From assembly GCF_009498295.1 (NCBI RefSeq), contig NZ_CP040813.1:1867001-1931000 (forward strand): a stretch of DNA of 64,000 bases, written 5' to 3'. Below are positions 37,070 through 45,975 of this stretch, one piece after another. Positions within the stretch are counted from its first letter, which is position 1. Each line of letters starts with the position of its first letter. The DNA comes from Oceanihabitans sp. IOP_32. Its GTDB lineage: Bacteria > Bacteroidota > Bacteroidia > Flavobacteriales > Flavobacteriaceae. The notes under the pieces were generated by a model. That model was not told the origin of the DNA. It saw only the letters and a program-made list of their open reading frames with translations, and did no database searches. The translations under genes were made by a program, and so were the position numbers.

Positions 37070-38349
37070 GGGAAACACTTGTATTTGGTTTTGCATTATT
37101 TGCAGGTTTTTTTGGTGCGGGAAATTTAATTTTGCCGCCTTTATTAGGCTTTAAATCGGGGGCCGATTGGATGTGGGTTACTATGGGGTTTGTGGCTTCT
37201 GCTATTTTAATACCCTTTTTTGCTGTTTTGGGTCATGCGAGATTACAAGGTACCATGTTAGATTTTGGTAAAAAAGTATCTCCGTTTTTTAGTCTGATAT
37301 TCTGCTTGTGTGTTTATGCCATTGCGGTTGCCTTACCTTCTCCTAGAACGGCAGCTGTAACCCATGAAATGGCTATAGCTCCATTTTTTAATTCAAGCAC
37401 CTTATTAACTAGCATTGTTTATTTTTTGCTTGTTTTTATTTTCGTGATGAATAGAAACAATGTTTTAGATGTGTTAGGCAAATATTTAACTCCAATAATT
37501 GTGTCAATCATATTGGCTATTGTGGTTATTGGTGTTTTTTCTTCTGGCGGAACTATGAGGCCTTCAACATTCGAACGTCCCATAGTAAGTGGACTACTAG
37601 AGGGGTACCAAACCTACGATGCCGTAGCGGGTTTAATCATGGGAGGTGTTGTTTTAGTGTCCATCAATAACTCAAAAAGCAATTTATCTTTTATTGAAAA
37701 ACGACAAGTGATTATGAAGTCTGGTGCTATCGCTATGCTTGGCTTGTTTATCGTTTATGCGGGCTTAATTGCTATTGGGGCGTTTTATAACCAGCAGTTT
37801 GATACAGACATTACTAGAACGGGCTTACTCGCTGGTTTAGCCACTAAAACATTAGGTAGTTTTGGTGCTGTTTTTTTAGGTATTCTTGTGGCTTTAGCTT
37901 GTTTTACAACCGCTGTGGGCATTACGGTAAGTGTATCCGATTTTTTTAAAGACTATTTTAATGGGTCTAAAAAGGCTTATGTAATTTCCGCTGCCTTATG
38001 TTGCCTCATTGGGGTTTTGGTGGGGCAAATGGATGTGAAGTATATTATTGATGTCGCCATTCCGGCTTTAATGTTTATTTATCCTTTATGTATCGTGCTT
38101 ATTTTATTGAATGTAATTCCAGAGCATCTCGCAACAAAGCTTGTTTTTAGAGCGGTTGTTTTAATCACTTTTATTTTCAGTATACCCGATTTTTTAGGGT
38201 TTATAATCGCTGCCGATAGTCTTGAGGAGGTTAAAAATATTATACCATTAGCCCATTTAAATTTAGGTTGGGTATTGGCTGCTGTTTTCGCGTTTATTTT
38301 AACTAATGGGTATCAAAAGGCTGCAATTAAGTCCAATAAAGAAGCATAA
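37057..38349 (+). CDS. brnQ: Branched-chain amino acid:cation symporter BrnQ
   Basis: A 430-residue inner-membrane carrier for leucine, isoleucine and valine with about 12 hydrophobic segments. The N-terminal FALFAGFFGAGNLILPPLLGFKSG motif is the hallmark of the family, and AVALPSPRTAAVTHEMAI and FTTAVGITVSVSDFFKDYF also fit. The start lies 33 bp from the divergent hydrolase start. It ends 2 bp from the convergent gene at 38352. The identification is confident. Confidence 0.94.
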   Translation: MSKTRETLVFGFALFAGFFGAGNLILPPLLGFKSGADWMWVTMGFVASAILIPFFAVLGHARLQGTMLDFGKKVSPFFSLIFCLCVYAIAVALPSPRTAAVTHEMAIAPFFNSSTLLTSIVYFLLVFIFVMNRNNVLDVLGKYLTPIIVSIILAIVVIGVFSSGGTMRPSTFERPIVSGLLEGYQTYDAVAGLIMGGVVLVSINNSKSNLSFIEKRQVIMKSGAIAMLGLFIVYAGLIAIGAFYNQQFDTDITRTGLLAGLATKTLGSFGAVFLGILVALACFTTAVGITVSVSDFFKDYFNGSKKAYVISAALCCLIGVLVGQMDVKYIIDVAIPALMFIYPLCIVLILLNVIPEHLATKLVFRAVVLITFIFSIPDFLGFIIAADSLEEVKNIIPLAHLNLGWVLAAVFAFILTNGYQKAAIKSNKEA

Positions 38350-38351
38350 GG

Positions 38352-39008
38352 CTATTGTTTTAGCCGTTTTATCGCTGTAAAGGCTTTATCGACATACTCA
38401 TCTTCAACTAAAATAGTAAATTCATTGGTGGTTGAAATCACTTCGTAAAGTACAACACCTTCCCAGGCTAAACGTTTAAAAAAATGGTAGTATAAGCCCG
38501 CTACTTTTGAGTTGTTTTGAGGCAAATTTATCGTGATTGCCGATAAGCTGTCCTGAACAGCAAGCACATTTTCCTGCTTTAAATGTGTAGCCATATCATC
38601 CTTTAAGCTACTCGATATAATCATATTGCTTTCGTGAATACCCCTAGTAAAAGTGTAAAACAATTGAGATTCATCACCTATTTTTTCTAGTACTTTCGTA
38701 TGATTGTGAATAAGCGTATTTGAATTTTTTACAGTAAAATCGGTTAAATTAGATCGTAAAGTAATATCGCCTAAATCCTTTAGCATTCGTTGCATTTTTA
38801 CAGAATTAGACAATGCAACTGGTGGATGATATCGCCGTAATGCCATCATGATCGCACCGGGTTTAACCTCCTTTTTAAGCATAAGGCTAATAGGTTTTGT
38901 GAGTTCTACGGCTAAAGCACTAAAATTTATAATGTTTCGAGATAAAGCTTCCTCTAAAAAAGGCTGCGAAATTAAAATGTCTTCGACACAGTTGGATATG
39001 GTTCTCAT
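38352..39008 (-). CDS. Unknown protein with C-terminal ACT-like region, divergent from aspartate kinase
   Basis: A 218-residue soluble protein. The C terminus (WEGVVLYEVISTTNEFTILVEDEYVDKAFTAIKRL, about 180-216) resembles the strand-helix-strand of an ACT domain as in aspartate kinases, and the middle (NSNTLIHNHTKVLEKI...) may hold a second one. The N-terminal 70 residues are helical (FLEEALSRNIINFSALAVELTKPI). It is divergent from lysC with about 99 bp between starts, and a TACATTTG box (39031-39038, minus strand) may drive it. An amino-acid-sensing role is plausible but inferred. Confidence 0.7.
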   Translation of the reverse strand: MRTISNCVEDILISQPFLEEALSRNIINFSALAVELTKPISLMLKKEVKPGAIMMALRRYHPPVALSNSVKMQRMLKDLGDITLRSNLTDFTVKNSNTLIHNHTKVLEKIGDESQLFYTFTRGIHESNMIISSSLKDDMATHLKQENVLAVQDSLSAITINLPQNNSKVAGLYYHFFKRLAWEGVVLYEVISTTNEFTILVEDEYVDKAFTAIKRLKQ

Positions 39009-39107
39009 GTTAATTATATAACAATTTGTGCAAATGTAAACATATTTTATAAAAAATATTGGTGTTGTGAAATGGAGCTTTAGTTTTACGCATTAAAATA
39101 AATAATG

Positions 39108-40430
39108 ATGAAGGTATTAAAGTTTGGGGGCACCTCGGTTGGTTCCATTGAAAACATGAGTAATGTTAAGACTATAATTAATGATGGCCACAAGAAAATT
39201 GTGGTTTTATCGGCTATGTCTGGCACGACAAATCAGCTCGTTGCAATTTCTAATTATATTAAAGACGAGAAACGGGATGCTGCAATGGTAGAAATTCATC
39301 AGCTTTATGATAGCTATATCCCGGTAATTGATGGGCTTTTAACCGATAAAAATTTAAATACAGAGGTGAAACATTACGTTTCAGATATTTTTAGTTTTAT
39401 CATACAGGCTACAAACAAAACTTTTTCAAAAACCTTAGAGAATGAAGTCTTAGCTCAAGGTGAATTGCTCTCTACCTTTATATTTAATGCGTATTTAACT
39501 CAAGAAGGCATACGATCGGTCGTACTACCCGCTTTAGATTTTATGCGAATAGACGCTGCTAAAGAACCCGATTTACCTTATATAAAAAGGCGTTTTCAAA
39601 ACGTTTTTAACGCTTCCGAAGCTTCTGATGTATATATAACTCAAGGTTTTGTATGTTTAGATGCTGATGCTAAAATATCAAATCTACAACGGGGCGGTAG
39701 CGATTATACAGCCACTATTATTGCTGCGGTGATTAGGGCTGAAGAAGTGCAAATATGGACCGATATTGATGGTATGCATAATAACGATCCAAGAATTATA
39801 GAAAACACCAAACCCATCTCAAATTTATCTTATGATGAAGCCGCCGAGTTAGCTTATTTTGGGGCAAAAATATTACATCCGCAAACGGTAACACCAGTAA
39901 GGGCACACAATATACCTATTCGATTAAAAAACACGCTTAATCCTCAGGCTTTGGGGACTTTAATATCTTACCAAACCTCAGAAAATGGTGTAAAGGCAAT
40001 GGCGGTTAAAGATGGTATTACGGCGATAAAAATTAAATCTGATCGTATGTTGCTAGCTCACGGCTTTTTAAGAAAGATATTTGAGGTTTTTGAGCTTTAC
40101 GAAACGGCTATAGATATGATTACAACCTCTGAAGTTGCCGTGTCTCTAACTATAGATGATGCTAAAAATTTAGAATATATCATTGCAGAGCTACAAAAGT
40201 TCGCTGTGATTGAAGTTGACGAAAATCAAAGTATTGTGTGTTTAGTGGGGCATGAAGTTGCAAATCATCAAGATACTTTTAAGTTGTTTCATATTTTAAA
40301 AGATGTGAAAATTAGGATGATTTCTTATGGAGGCAGTAATAACAATATCTCCCTACTAATTAATACCAACGACAAGATAAAAACACTAAAAAAATTAAAT
40401 ACTTATGTGTTTGATTGGGTTGGGGTTTGA
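39108..40430 (+). CDS. lysC: Aspartate kinase
   Basis: A 440-residue monofunctional aspartokinase that phosphorylates aspartate at the head of the lysine/threonine/methionine pathway. The N-terminal MKVLKFGGTSVGS is the ATP-binding signature; FVCLDADAKISNLQRGGSDYTATI (about 190-213), WTDIDGMHNNDPR and PISNLSYDEAAELAYFGAKILHPQTV complete the kinase domain. The C-terminal 150 residues form tandem ACT domains for feedback control. Two ATGs are adjacent (39105, 39108); I chose the second. It is followed by a heptamer repeat array and a hairpin. Confidence 0.93.
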   Translation: MKVLKFGGTSVGSIENMSNVKTIINDGHKKIVVLSAMSGTTNQLVAISNYIKDEKRDAAMVEIHQLYDSYIPVIDGLLTDKNLNTEVKHYVSDIFSFIIQATNKTFSKTLENEVLAQGELLSTFIFNAYLTQEGIRSVVLPALDFMRIDAAKEPDLPYIKRRFQNVFNASEASDVYITQGFVCLDADAKISNLQRGGSDYTATIIAAVIRAEEVQIWTDIDGMHNNDPRIIENTKPISNLSYDEAAELAYFGAKILHPQTVTPVRAHNIPIRLKNTLNPQALGTLISYQTSENGVKAMAVKDGITAIKIKSDRMLLAHGFLRKIFEVFELYETAIDMITTSEVAVSLTIDDAKNLEYIIAELQKFAVIEVDENQSIVCLVGHEVANHQDTFKLFHILKDVKIRMISYGGSNNNISLLINTNDKIKTLKKLNTYVFDWVGV

Positions 40431-40438
40431 TTTAGTTT

Positions 40439-40522
40439 TAGAACCTAGAACCTAGAACCTAGAACCTAGAACCTAGAACCTAGAACCTAGAACCTAGAAC
40501 CTAGAACCTAGAACCTAGAACC
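40439..40522 (+). repeat. Heptamer tandem array, 12 perfect copies of TAGAACC
   Basis: Exactly 12 head-to-tail copies of TAGAACC begin 9 bp after the lysC stop and run into a degenerate TAGAATC. It lies between convergent genes, so it does not change any reading frame. Such arrays vary by slippage, so copy number probably differs between strains. Confidence 0.97.
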
Positions 40523-40544
40523 TAGAATCTATAGAATAGAAAGT

Positions 40545-40570
40545 CTAGAGTCTAGAAATCTAGACTCTAG
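40545..40570. terminator. Perfect inverted repeat between lysC and pepP
   Basis: CTAGAGTCTAGA (40545-40556) and TCTAGACTCTAG (40559-40570) are exact reverse complements with only two bases between them. The sequence is built from the same TAGA-type units as the heptamer array. It may work as a bidirectional terminator, although no T-run adjoins the stem. Confidence 0.6.
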
Positions 40571-40586
40571 CTTCTAAAATTCTTTT

Positions 40587-41879
40587 TTATGAGTTCATTA
40601 AATCTTCAATCTCATCAGCTTCAATAGGAATGTTACGCATTAAATTAAAAGGTTCAGCGTTTTCTTGTATGACCACATCGTCTTCTAATCGAATTCCAAA
40701 GCCTTCATCTGGGATATAAATACCAGGCTCTACCGTAAACACCATATTAGCTTGCATAGGTTCTGTTAAAATACCATAATCATGAGTGTCTAATCCCATA
40801 TGGTGACTGGTACCATGCATAAAGTATTTTTTATACGCCGGCCATTCTGGGTCTTCGTTATGTACATCGGCTTTATCGAGTAAACCTAAACCTAGCAGCT
40901 CACTAGTCATAATTTTACCCACTTCAACATGGTAGTCGGCCCAAATGGTTCCAGGCACTAGCATTTTTGTTGCTTCCTTTTTTACGCGATTAACCGCATT
41001 GTAAACGGCTTTCTGTCTTTGAGAAAACTTACCAGAAACTGGTATGGTTCGGGTCATGTCACTCGCATAATTTGCATACTCAGCCCCAACGTCTATTAAG
41101 ATAAGATCGCCCGCTTTACAAATTTGGTTGTTCTCAATATAGTGTAGCACATTAGCATTATTCCCAGAAGCTATAATGGGTGTGTAAGAAAATCCTTTGG
41201 AGCGGTTATTTAAAAACTCATGCATAAATTCTGCTTCAATATTGTATTCCCAAACCCCAGGTTTCACAAAATTTAAAATACGACGGAAACCTTTTTCAGT
41301 AATATTACAAGCCTGCTGTATTAAGTCGATTTCAATAGGGTCTTTCACCGATCGCAAACGCTGTAAAATTGGATTACTTTTAGCAACCGCATGAGCGGGA
41401 TACTTATCTTTTAACCATTTTGTAAAACGATCTTCTCGGGTTTCGGTTTCGTTGGTGGCACGGTAATGCTCGTTGGTGTTTATATAGACGGTGTCGCACT
41501 GTGTCATGATTTCAAACATGATTTTCTCTAAATCTTGCAGCCAATACACGGTTTTAACTCCCGAAGTTTCAAAAGCCTTTTCTTTAGTTAATTTTTCGCC
41601 TTCCCAAACCGCAATGTGGGCATTGGTTTCTTTTAAAAATAAGATTTCACGATGCTTTTCTTTTGGGCAATCTGGAAACAGAACTAAAATACTTTCTTCT
41701 TGATCTACACCACTTAAATAAAAAATATCGCGATGTTGCTCAAATGGCATGGTGCTATCGGCACTTATAGGATAGATGTCGTTAGAATTAAAAACAGCTA
41801 AGCTGTTAGATTTCATCTGGTCAGCGAAATTTTTTCTGTTCTTTATAAATAGTTCTGAATTTATTTGTTGGTATTTCAT
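40587..41879 (-). CDS. pepP: Xaa-Pro aminopeptidase (M24 family)
   Basis: A 430-residue metallopeptidase that removes N-terminal residues preceding proline. The N-terminal creatinase-like domain ends near residue 170. The M24 pita-bread domain holds the five metal ligands: D in LILIDVGAEYANYASDMTRTI (two Asp), H in FMHGTSHHMGLDTHD, E in FTVEPGIYIP and E in GIRLEDDVVI. All are present. It is convergent with lysC. The long 5' region (41880-42334) separates it from the next gene. Confidence 0.94.
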   Translation of the reverse strand: MKYQQINSELFIKNRKNFADQMKSNSLAVFNSNDIYPISADSTMPFEQHRDIFYLSGVDQEESILVLFPDCPKEKHREILFLKETNAHIAVWEGEKLTKEKAFETSGVKTVYWLQDLEKIMFEIMTQCDTVYINTNEHYRATNETETREDRFTKWLKDKYPAHAVAKSNPILQRLRSVKDPIEIDLIQQACNITEKGFRRILNFVKPGVWEYNIEAEFMHEFLNNRSKGFSYTPIIASGNNANVLHYIENNQICKAGDLILIDVGAEYANYASDMTRTIPVSGKFSQRQKAVYNAVNRVKKEATKMLVPGTIWADYHVEVGKIMTSELLGLGLLDKADVHNEDPEWPAYKKYFMHGTSHHMGLDTHDYGILTEPMQANMVFTVEPGIYIPDEGFGIRLEDDVVIQENAEPFNLMRNIPIEADEIEDLMNS

Positions 41880-42334
41880 GTGTTTATTTTTATTGTTTTT
41901 TATCGGTCACATGCAACATCCCATTCTCGTAATCATTTCTTTGGAAATCAAGTTTTAAATAGGGATGTTTCATGATACGAGTTGTTTTAGTGCATAAAAG
42001 TAATAATAATTATAAGTATATCCATAAGTATGATTTGATAGAATTGAATATGACAGTAGTTTGCTTCTGTCTACTCGTTTTTTTTTAATTAATTTTCTTG
42101 CTTCTTGTTTTTATTATGAAAAGTGGGGTTTTATGTTTTTTCTGTTTAAAACGTTCGTGTATTATTGAAGCGAAACAGGTTTTAGATTGATCATTGAGGA
42201 TGAAGCATTAAAGGTGTTACCTGCCTAGGTTGGTTATTGGTTGTGAAATGTAAACACTCCGGGTTGGCGATTAAATAAAAGTTTTGTTAAAACCACGAGA
42301 ATGCGTAATTTTAAAAGATATAAAATTAGTCCAT
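41880..42334. other. Intergenic stretch between pepP and the BNR-repeat gene
   Basis: 455 bp between divergent starts. It is AT-rich, with a T-run at about 42080-42092, and should hold the promoters of both genes, but I found no pair of TTG and TAnnTTTG at a convincing distance. No open frame or repeat is supportable. Confidence 0.5.
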
Positions 42335-45178
42335 ATGCGTATTCTACAATACTTTTTTGTTTGCTTTATTTTTTCGTTCTATGTTGGCTTTAGTCAACAA
42401 AAACCAAGCCCTCCAAAAGTAATACAGCAGGCCCTTGAGAACAAAAAGGATTTAACCGAAAACTCCATCGTTAAAAACCTAGCTTTCGAAAATATCGGGC
42501 CTACAGTAATGAGTGGGAGAGTGGTAGATTTAGATGTTAACCCGAGCGATCCCACCGAATTTTATGTGGCGTATGCCTCTGGTGGTGTTTGGCATACCAG
42601 TAATAATGGGAGTGCGTTTACCCCTATTTTAGACTCATCTGCTACTCAAAATGTTGGAGATATTGCAGTAGATTGGAAAACAAACACGATTTGGGTAGGT
42701 ACAGGAGAGAACAATGCGTCGCGCTCTAGTTATGCGGGAATTGGAATTTTAAAATCGTCTAACCATGGTAAAACCTGGGATCATGTCGGGCTTCTAGATT
42801 CGCATCATATTGGTCGTATTCTTATCAATCCAAATAATCCAGATGAGGTTATTGTTGGAGTTACTGGGCACTTGTATTCTTCAAATAATAATCGAGGTAT
42901 CTATAAAACAACCAATGGCGGAAAGACTTGGCAACACACCCTTTTTATCGACGAGATAAGTGGCGTAATCGATGTGCAACACGTCCCCAATAATTTTAAT
43001 ATTATGTTTGCTTCGTCGTGGACCAAAGATAGGAAAGCATGGAATTTTACAGGAAGCGGAAACAATTCAGCCATATATAAAAGTACAGATGCGGGAAGTA
43101 CTTGGACCAAAATTTCTACGCCAGCAAGCGGTTTCCCAACTGGCGATGGTGTGGGTAGAATTGGTTTAGCCGTTTTTAGTGAAAATATCATTTATGCCTT
43201 ACACGACAATCAGTTTAGACGTAGTAAAGAAAAATCAGAAAGTCCACAACAAGATTTAACAAAGGAGGATTTTAAAACCATGAGCGCGACTGCTTTTTTG
43301 AAGTTAGATGATAAAACACTTAACGAGTTTTTAAAAACTAATGGCTTTCAAGAAAAATACAGAGCTGAAAATGTGAAACAATTAGTGCGTAGTGGCCATA
43401 TAAAACCAATCGATTTGGCCAAATATTTAGAAAACGCAAACACGCTACTTTTTGATACTCCTGTTGTTGGCGCCGAAGTGTATAAAAGTATGGATGGTGG
43501 CGACACATGGCAAAAAACACACGACAATTATATCGAAGATCTGTATTATAGTTACGGGTATTATTTTGGGGAAATACGGGTAGATCCCCAAAACGAATCC
43601 GCTATTTATATCATGGGTGTGCCTATTTTAAAATCTAAAGATGCTGGTAAAACCTTTAGCTCGATTAATAAGGAAAATGTACATGTCGATCATCATGCAC
43701 TCTGGATTAATCCTGAAAAGACTGGGCATTTAATTAATGGAAACGATGGCGGCGTTAACATAAGCTATGACGATGGAGAGAGTTGGGAGAAATTAAATGT
43801 AACCGCTGTAGGGCAGTTTTATGCCATAAATGTAGATAACGAAACCCCCTATAATGTATATGGAGGTTTACAGGATAATGGGGTTTGGGTTGGTGCTCAC
43901 AACGCTGTTATGGATAAGCGATGGCAGCAAACAGGGCATAATCCTTGGGAAAGTATTATGGGTGGCGATGGCATGCATATTCAAATCGATAATCGAGATG
44001 TTAACACGGTTTACACGGGATATCAATTCGGAAATTATTTTAGAATAAATAGAGCAAATCATAGCCGAAAATACATTCAACCCAAACATAAATTAGGAGA
44101 AAGACCATACCGTTTTAATTGGCAAACCCCCATTTTGTTGTCAATTCATAATCAAGATATCTTATACTTGGGTGCCAATAAATTAATGCGTTCTATGAAT
44201 CAAGGCGATGATTGGACTGCCATTAGTAACGATCTCACTCAGGGCGAAAAACAAGGTAATGTGGCTTATGGCACTTTAACGAGTATTAGCGAATCGCCTT
44301 TTCAATTTGGCTTAATTTATACAGGAAGCGACGACGGATTAATTCATATTACTAAAAACGGGGGCGGGAGCTGGGAAAATATCTCCAATACTTTACCACA
44401 AAATTTATGGGTGTCGCGAATTGTGGCCTCTCAGCATAAAAAAGAACGAGTTTATGTGACTTTAAATGGCTACCGTTGGGACGATTTTTCGGTGTACGTG
44501 TACCAGAGTGATAACTACGGAGAAACTTGGCGAAATATTAGTTCAAACATCCCGCATTCGCCAGTAAATGTAATCAGGGAGGATCCTAAAAATGAATCTG
44601 TTCTGTATTTAGGGACAGACAATGGGGCTTATGTTACCTTTAATAACGGAGATCGATGGGAGGCGTTTAGCAAAGGCTTGCCAAGTGTGGCTGTTCATGA
44701 CATGGTAATTCAGCCGGAAACAGGCGATTTGCTTTTAGGAACACATGGCAGAAGTATTTACAAAACCAATATTAAGCCTTTTCAAGATATGCATGTCGCA
44801 AAAATAAAACAATCACTGGTGCTTTTCGATGTAGATAATATAAAGCATTCATCCCGTTGGGGAAGTGGTTTTACGGTGTGGTCTGAGGTTGTTGAACCTT
44901 CAATTAATATTAATTTCTATGTTAAAAAATCTGGTGAGCAAACCATTGCGATTTTATCTGAAAACAATTTAGAGGTACATCAAATAAAAGTAAAAGCAGA
45001 TAAAGGATTTAATACGGTAGCCTACGATTTAAGTATTTCTGAAGCTGTAAAAACTTCATTAAATGAGAGTCGTAACGGAAAGAAGATTACTAAATCGGAT
45101 AATGGACGTTACTATTTGCCAAAAGGCGAATATACCATACAAATCGGGATGCAAACCACTCAATTTAAAATCGACTGA
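42335..45178 (+). CDS. Secreted BNR/sortilin-like multi-propeller protein
   Basis: A 947-residue exported protein. ATG 42335 gives a good signal peptide (MRILQYFFVCFIFSFYVGFSQ); an upstream TTG (42284) would bury it. Repeated Asp-box motifs (S-x-D-x-G-x-T-W: SNHGKTW, TNGGKTW, STDAGSTW, SMDGGDTW, SYDDGESW, SDNYGETW) show sortilin/VPS10-type beta-propellers, probably two of them. An insertion at about 310-370 (KEKSESPQQDLTKEDF...) interrupts the first. Such proteins are often misannotated as glycosyl hydrolases; no catalytic residues can be assigned. It has no type IX sorting tail that I recognise. It is probably periplasmic or outer-membrane associated. Confidence 0.85.
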   Translation: MRILQYFFVCFIFSFYVGFSQQKPSPPKVIQQALENKKDLTENSIVKNLAFENIGPTVMSGRVVDLDVNPSDPTEFYVAYASGGVWHTSNNGSAFTPILDSSATQNVGDIAVDWKTNTIWVGTGENNASRSSYAGIGILKSSNHGKTWDHVGLLDSHHIGRILINPNNPDEVIVGVTGHLYSSNNNRGIYKTTNGGKTWQHTLFIDEISGVIDVQHVPNNFNIMFASSWTKDRKAWNFTGSGNNSAIYKSTDAGSTWTKISTPASGFPTGDGVGRIGLAVFSENIIYALHDNQFRRSKEKSESPQQDLTKEDFKTMSATAFLKLDDKTLNEFLKTNGFQEKYRAENVKQLVRSGHIKPIDLAKYLENANTLLFDTPVVGAEVYKSMDGGDTWQKTHDNYIEDLYYSYGYYFGEIRVDPQNESAIYIMGVPILKSKDAGKTFSSINKENVHVDHHALWINPEKTGHLINGNDGGVNISYDDGESWEKLNVTAVGQFYAINVDNETPYNVYGGLQDNGVWVGAHNAVMDKRWQQTGHNPWESIMGGDGMHIQIDNRDVNTVYTGYQFGNYFRINRANHSRKYIQPKHKLGERPYRFNWQTPILLSIHNQDILYLGANKLMRSMNQGDDWTAISNDLTQGEKQGNVAYGTLTSISESPFQFGLIYTGSDDGLIHITKNGGGSWENISNTLPQNLWVSRIVASQHKKERVYVTLNGYRWDDFSVYVYQSDNYGETWRNISSNIPHSPVNVIREDPKNESVLYLGTDNGAYVTFNNGDRWEAFSKGLPSVAVHDMVIQPETGDLLLGTHGRSIYKTNIKPFQDMHVAKIKQSLVLFDVDNIKHSSRWGSGFTVWSEVVEPSININFYVKKSGEQTIAILSENNLEVHQIKVKADKGFNTVAYDLSISEAVKTSLNESRNGKKITKSDNGRYYLPKGEYTIQIGMQTTQFKID

Positions 45179-45228
45179 CTTGCTATAGATTATAACGATT
45201 CTAAATAGCAAAACATACCAAATGTTAT

Positions 45229-45259
45229 TTGTCTAAAACGCCTTCCATAGCTACCTTTG
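45229..45259 (+). promoter_or_regulatory. Promoter of the sdhCAB operon
   Basis: TTG at 45229-45231, a 20-bp spacer and TACCTTTG at 45252-45259 match the Bacteroidota consensus. The start codon is 27 bp further on. Confidence 0.75.
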
Positions 45260-45286
45260 TATAACTATAAACTAATTTTATAAATA

Positions 45287-45973
45287 ATGAGCGGATTTTT
45301 TAAATCTTCAATCGGAAGAAAAGTAGCCATGGCACTTTCAGCTTTTTTTCTTATGATATTTTTACTTCAACATTTAACAATCAATATTTTATCTGTTTTT
45401 AGTGCAGAAGCTTTTAACGAGGTGTCTCATTTTATGGGAACCAATCCCGTAGTGCAATTTGCATTACAGCCTGTTTTAATTTTTGGTGTTATATTTCACT
45501 TTGTTATGGGCTTTGTGTTAGAGCTAAAAAATAAAAAAGCGAGAGGTGTGGCTTACGCAAGAAATAACGGGGCGGCAAATTCTTCATGGATGAGCAGAAA
45601 CATGGTTTGGAGTGGTCTTGCCATTTTGGCCTTTATAATTTTACATTTTATAGATTTTTGGTTTCCAGAAATTAACACGAAATTTATTCAAGGCGATTGG
45701 TCTGGAACCATGGAAGGTATCAAAGGGTTTCGTTACCACGAGGAGTTAACACATAAATTTCACAGCACGGCGAGAACTATTGCTTACGTTGTGGCCTTTG
45801 TGTTTTTAACACTCCATTTATTACACGGTTTTACATCGGCTTTCCAATCTATGGGAGTCACAGCTGGAAGAAAGAAAACTTTACAAAACATTGGAAAGAT
45901 CTATTCAATTTTAATTCCATTAGGATTTATTTTTATTGCACTTTTCCATCACCTTAATTACATATTATCATAG
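45287..45973 (+). CDS. sdhC: Succinate dehydrogenase/fumarate reductase cytochrome b subunit
   Basis: A 228-residue membrane anchor with five hydrophobic segments (about 15-36, 62-82, 106-126, 158-180, 200-222). It is of the single-subunit, di-haem b type typical of Bacteroidota. Candidate haem ligands are His in [36 protein letters not shown] and TLHLLHGF. It transfers electrons from the SdhAB dimer to menaquinone. It starts the operon and is followed 2 bp later by sdhA. Confidence 0.95.
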   Translation: MSGFFKSSIGRKVAMALSAFFLMIFLLQHLTINILSVFSAEAFNEVSHFMGTNPVVQFALQPVLIFGVIFHFVMGFVLELKNKKARGVAYARNNGAANSSWMSRNMVWSGLAILAFIILHFIDFWFPEINTKFIQGDWSGTMEGIKGFRYHEELTHKFHSTARTIAYVVAFVFLTLHLLHGFTSAFQSMGVTAGRKKTLQNIGKIYSILIPLGFIFIALFHHLNYILS

Positions 45974-45975
45974 AT

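Noticed and set aside
40439-40522. CRISPR-like array
   Set aside because: Units are 7 bp with no spacers, and no cas gene is near. It is a simple tandem repeat.
42284-42334. TTG start 17 codons upstream in the BNR-repeat gene
   Set aside because: It would place hydrophilic residues before the signal peptide; ATG 42335 gives a normal exported protein.
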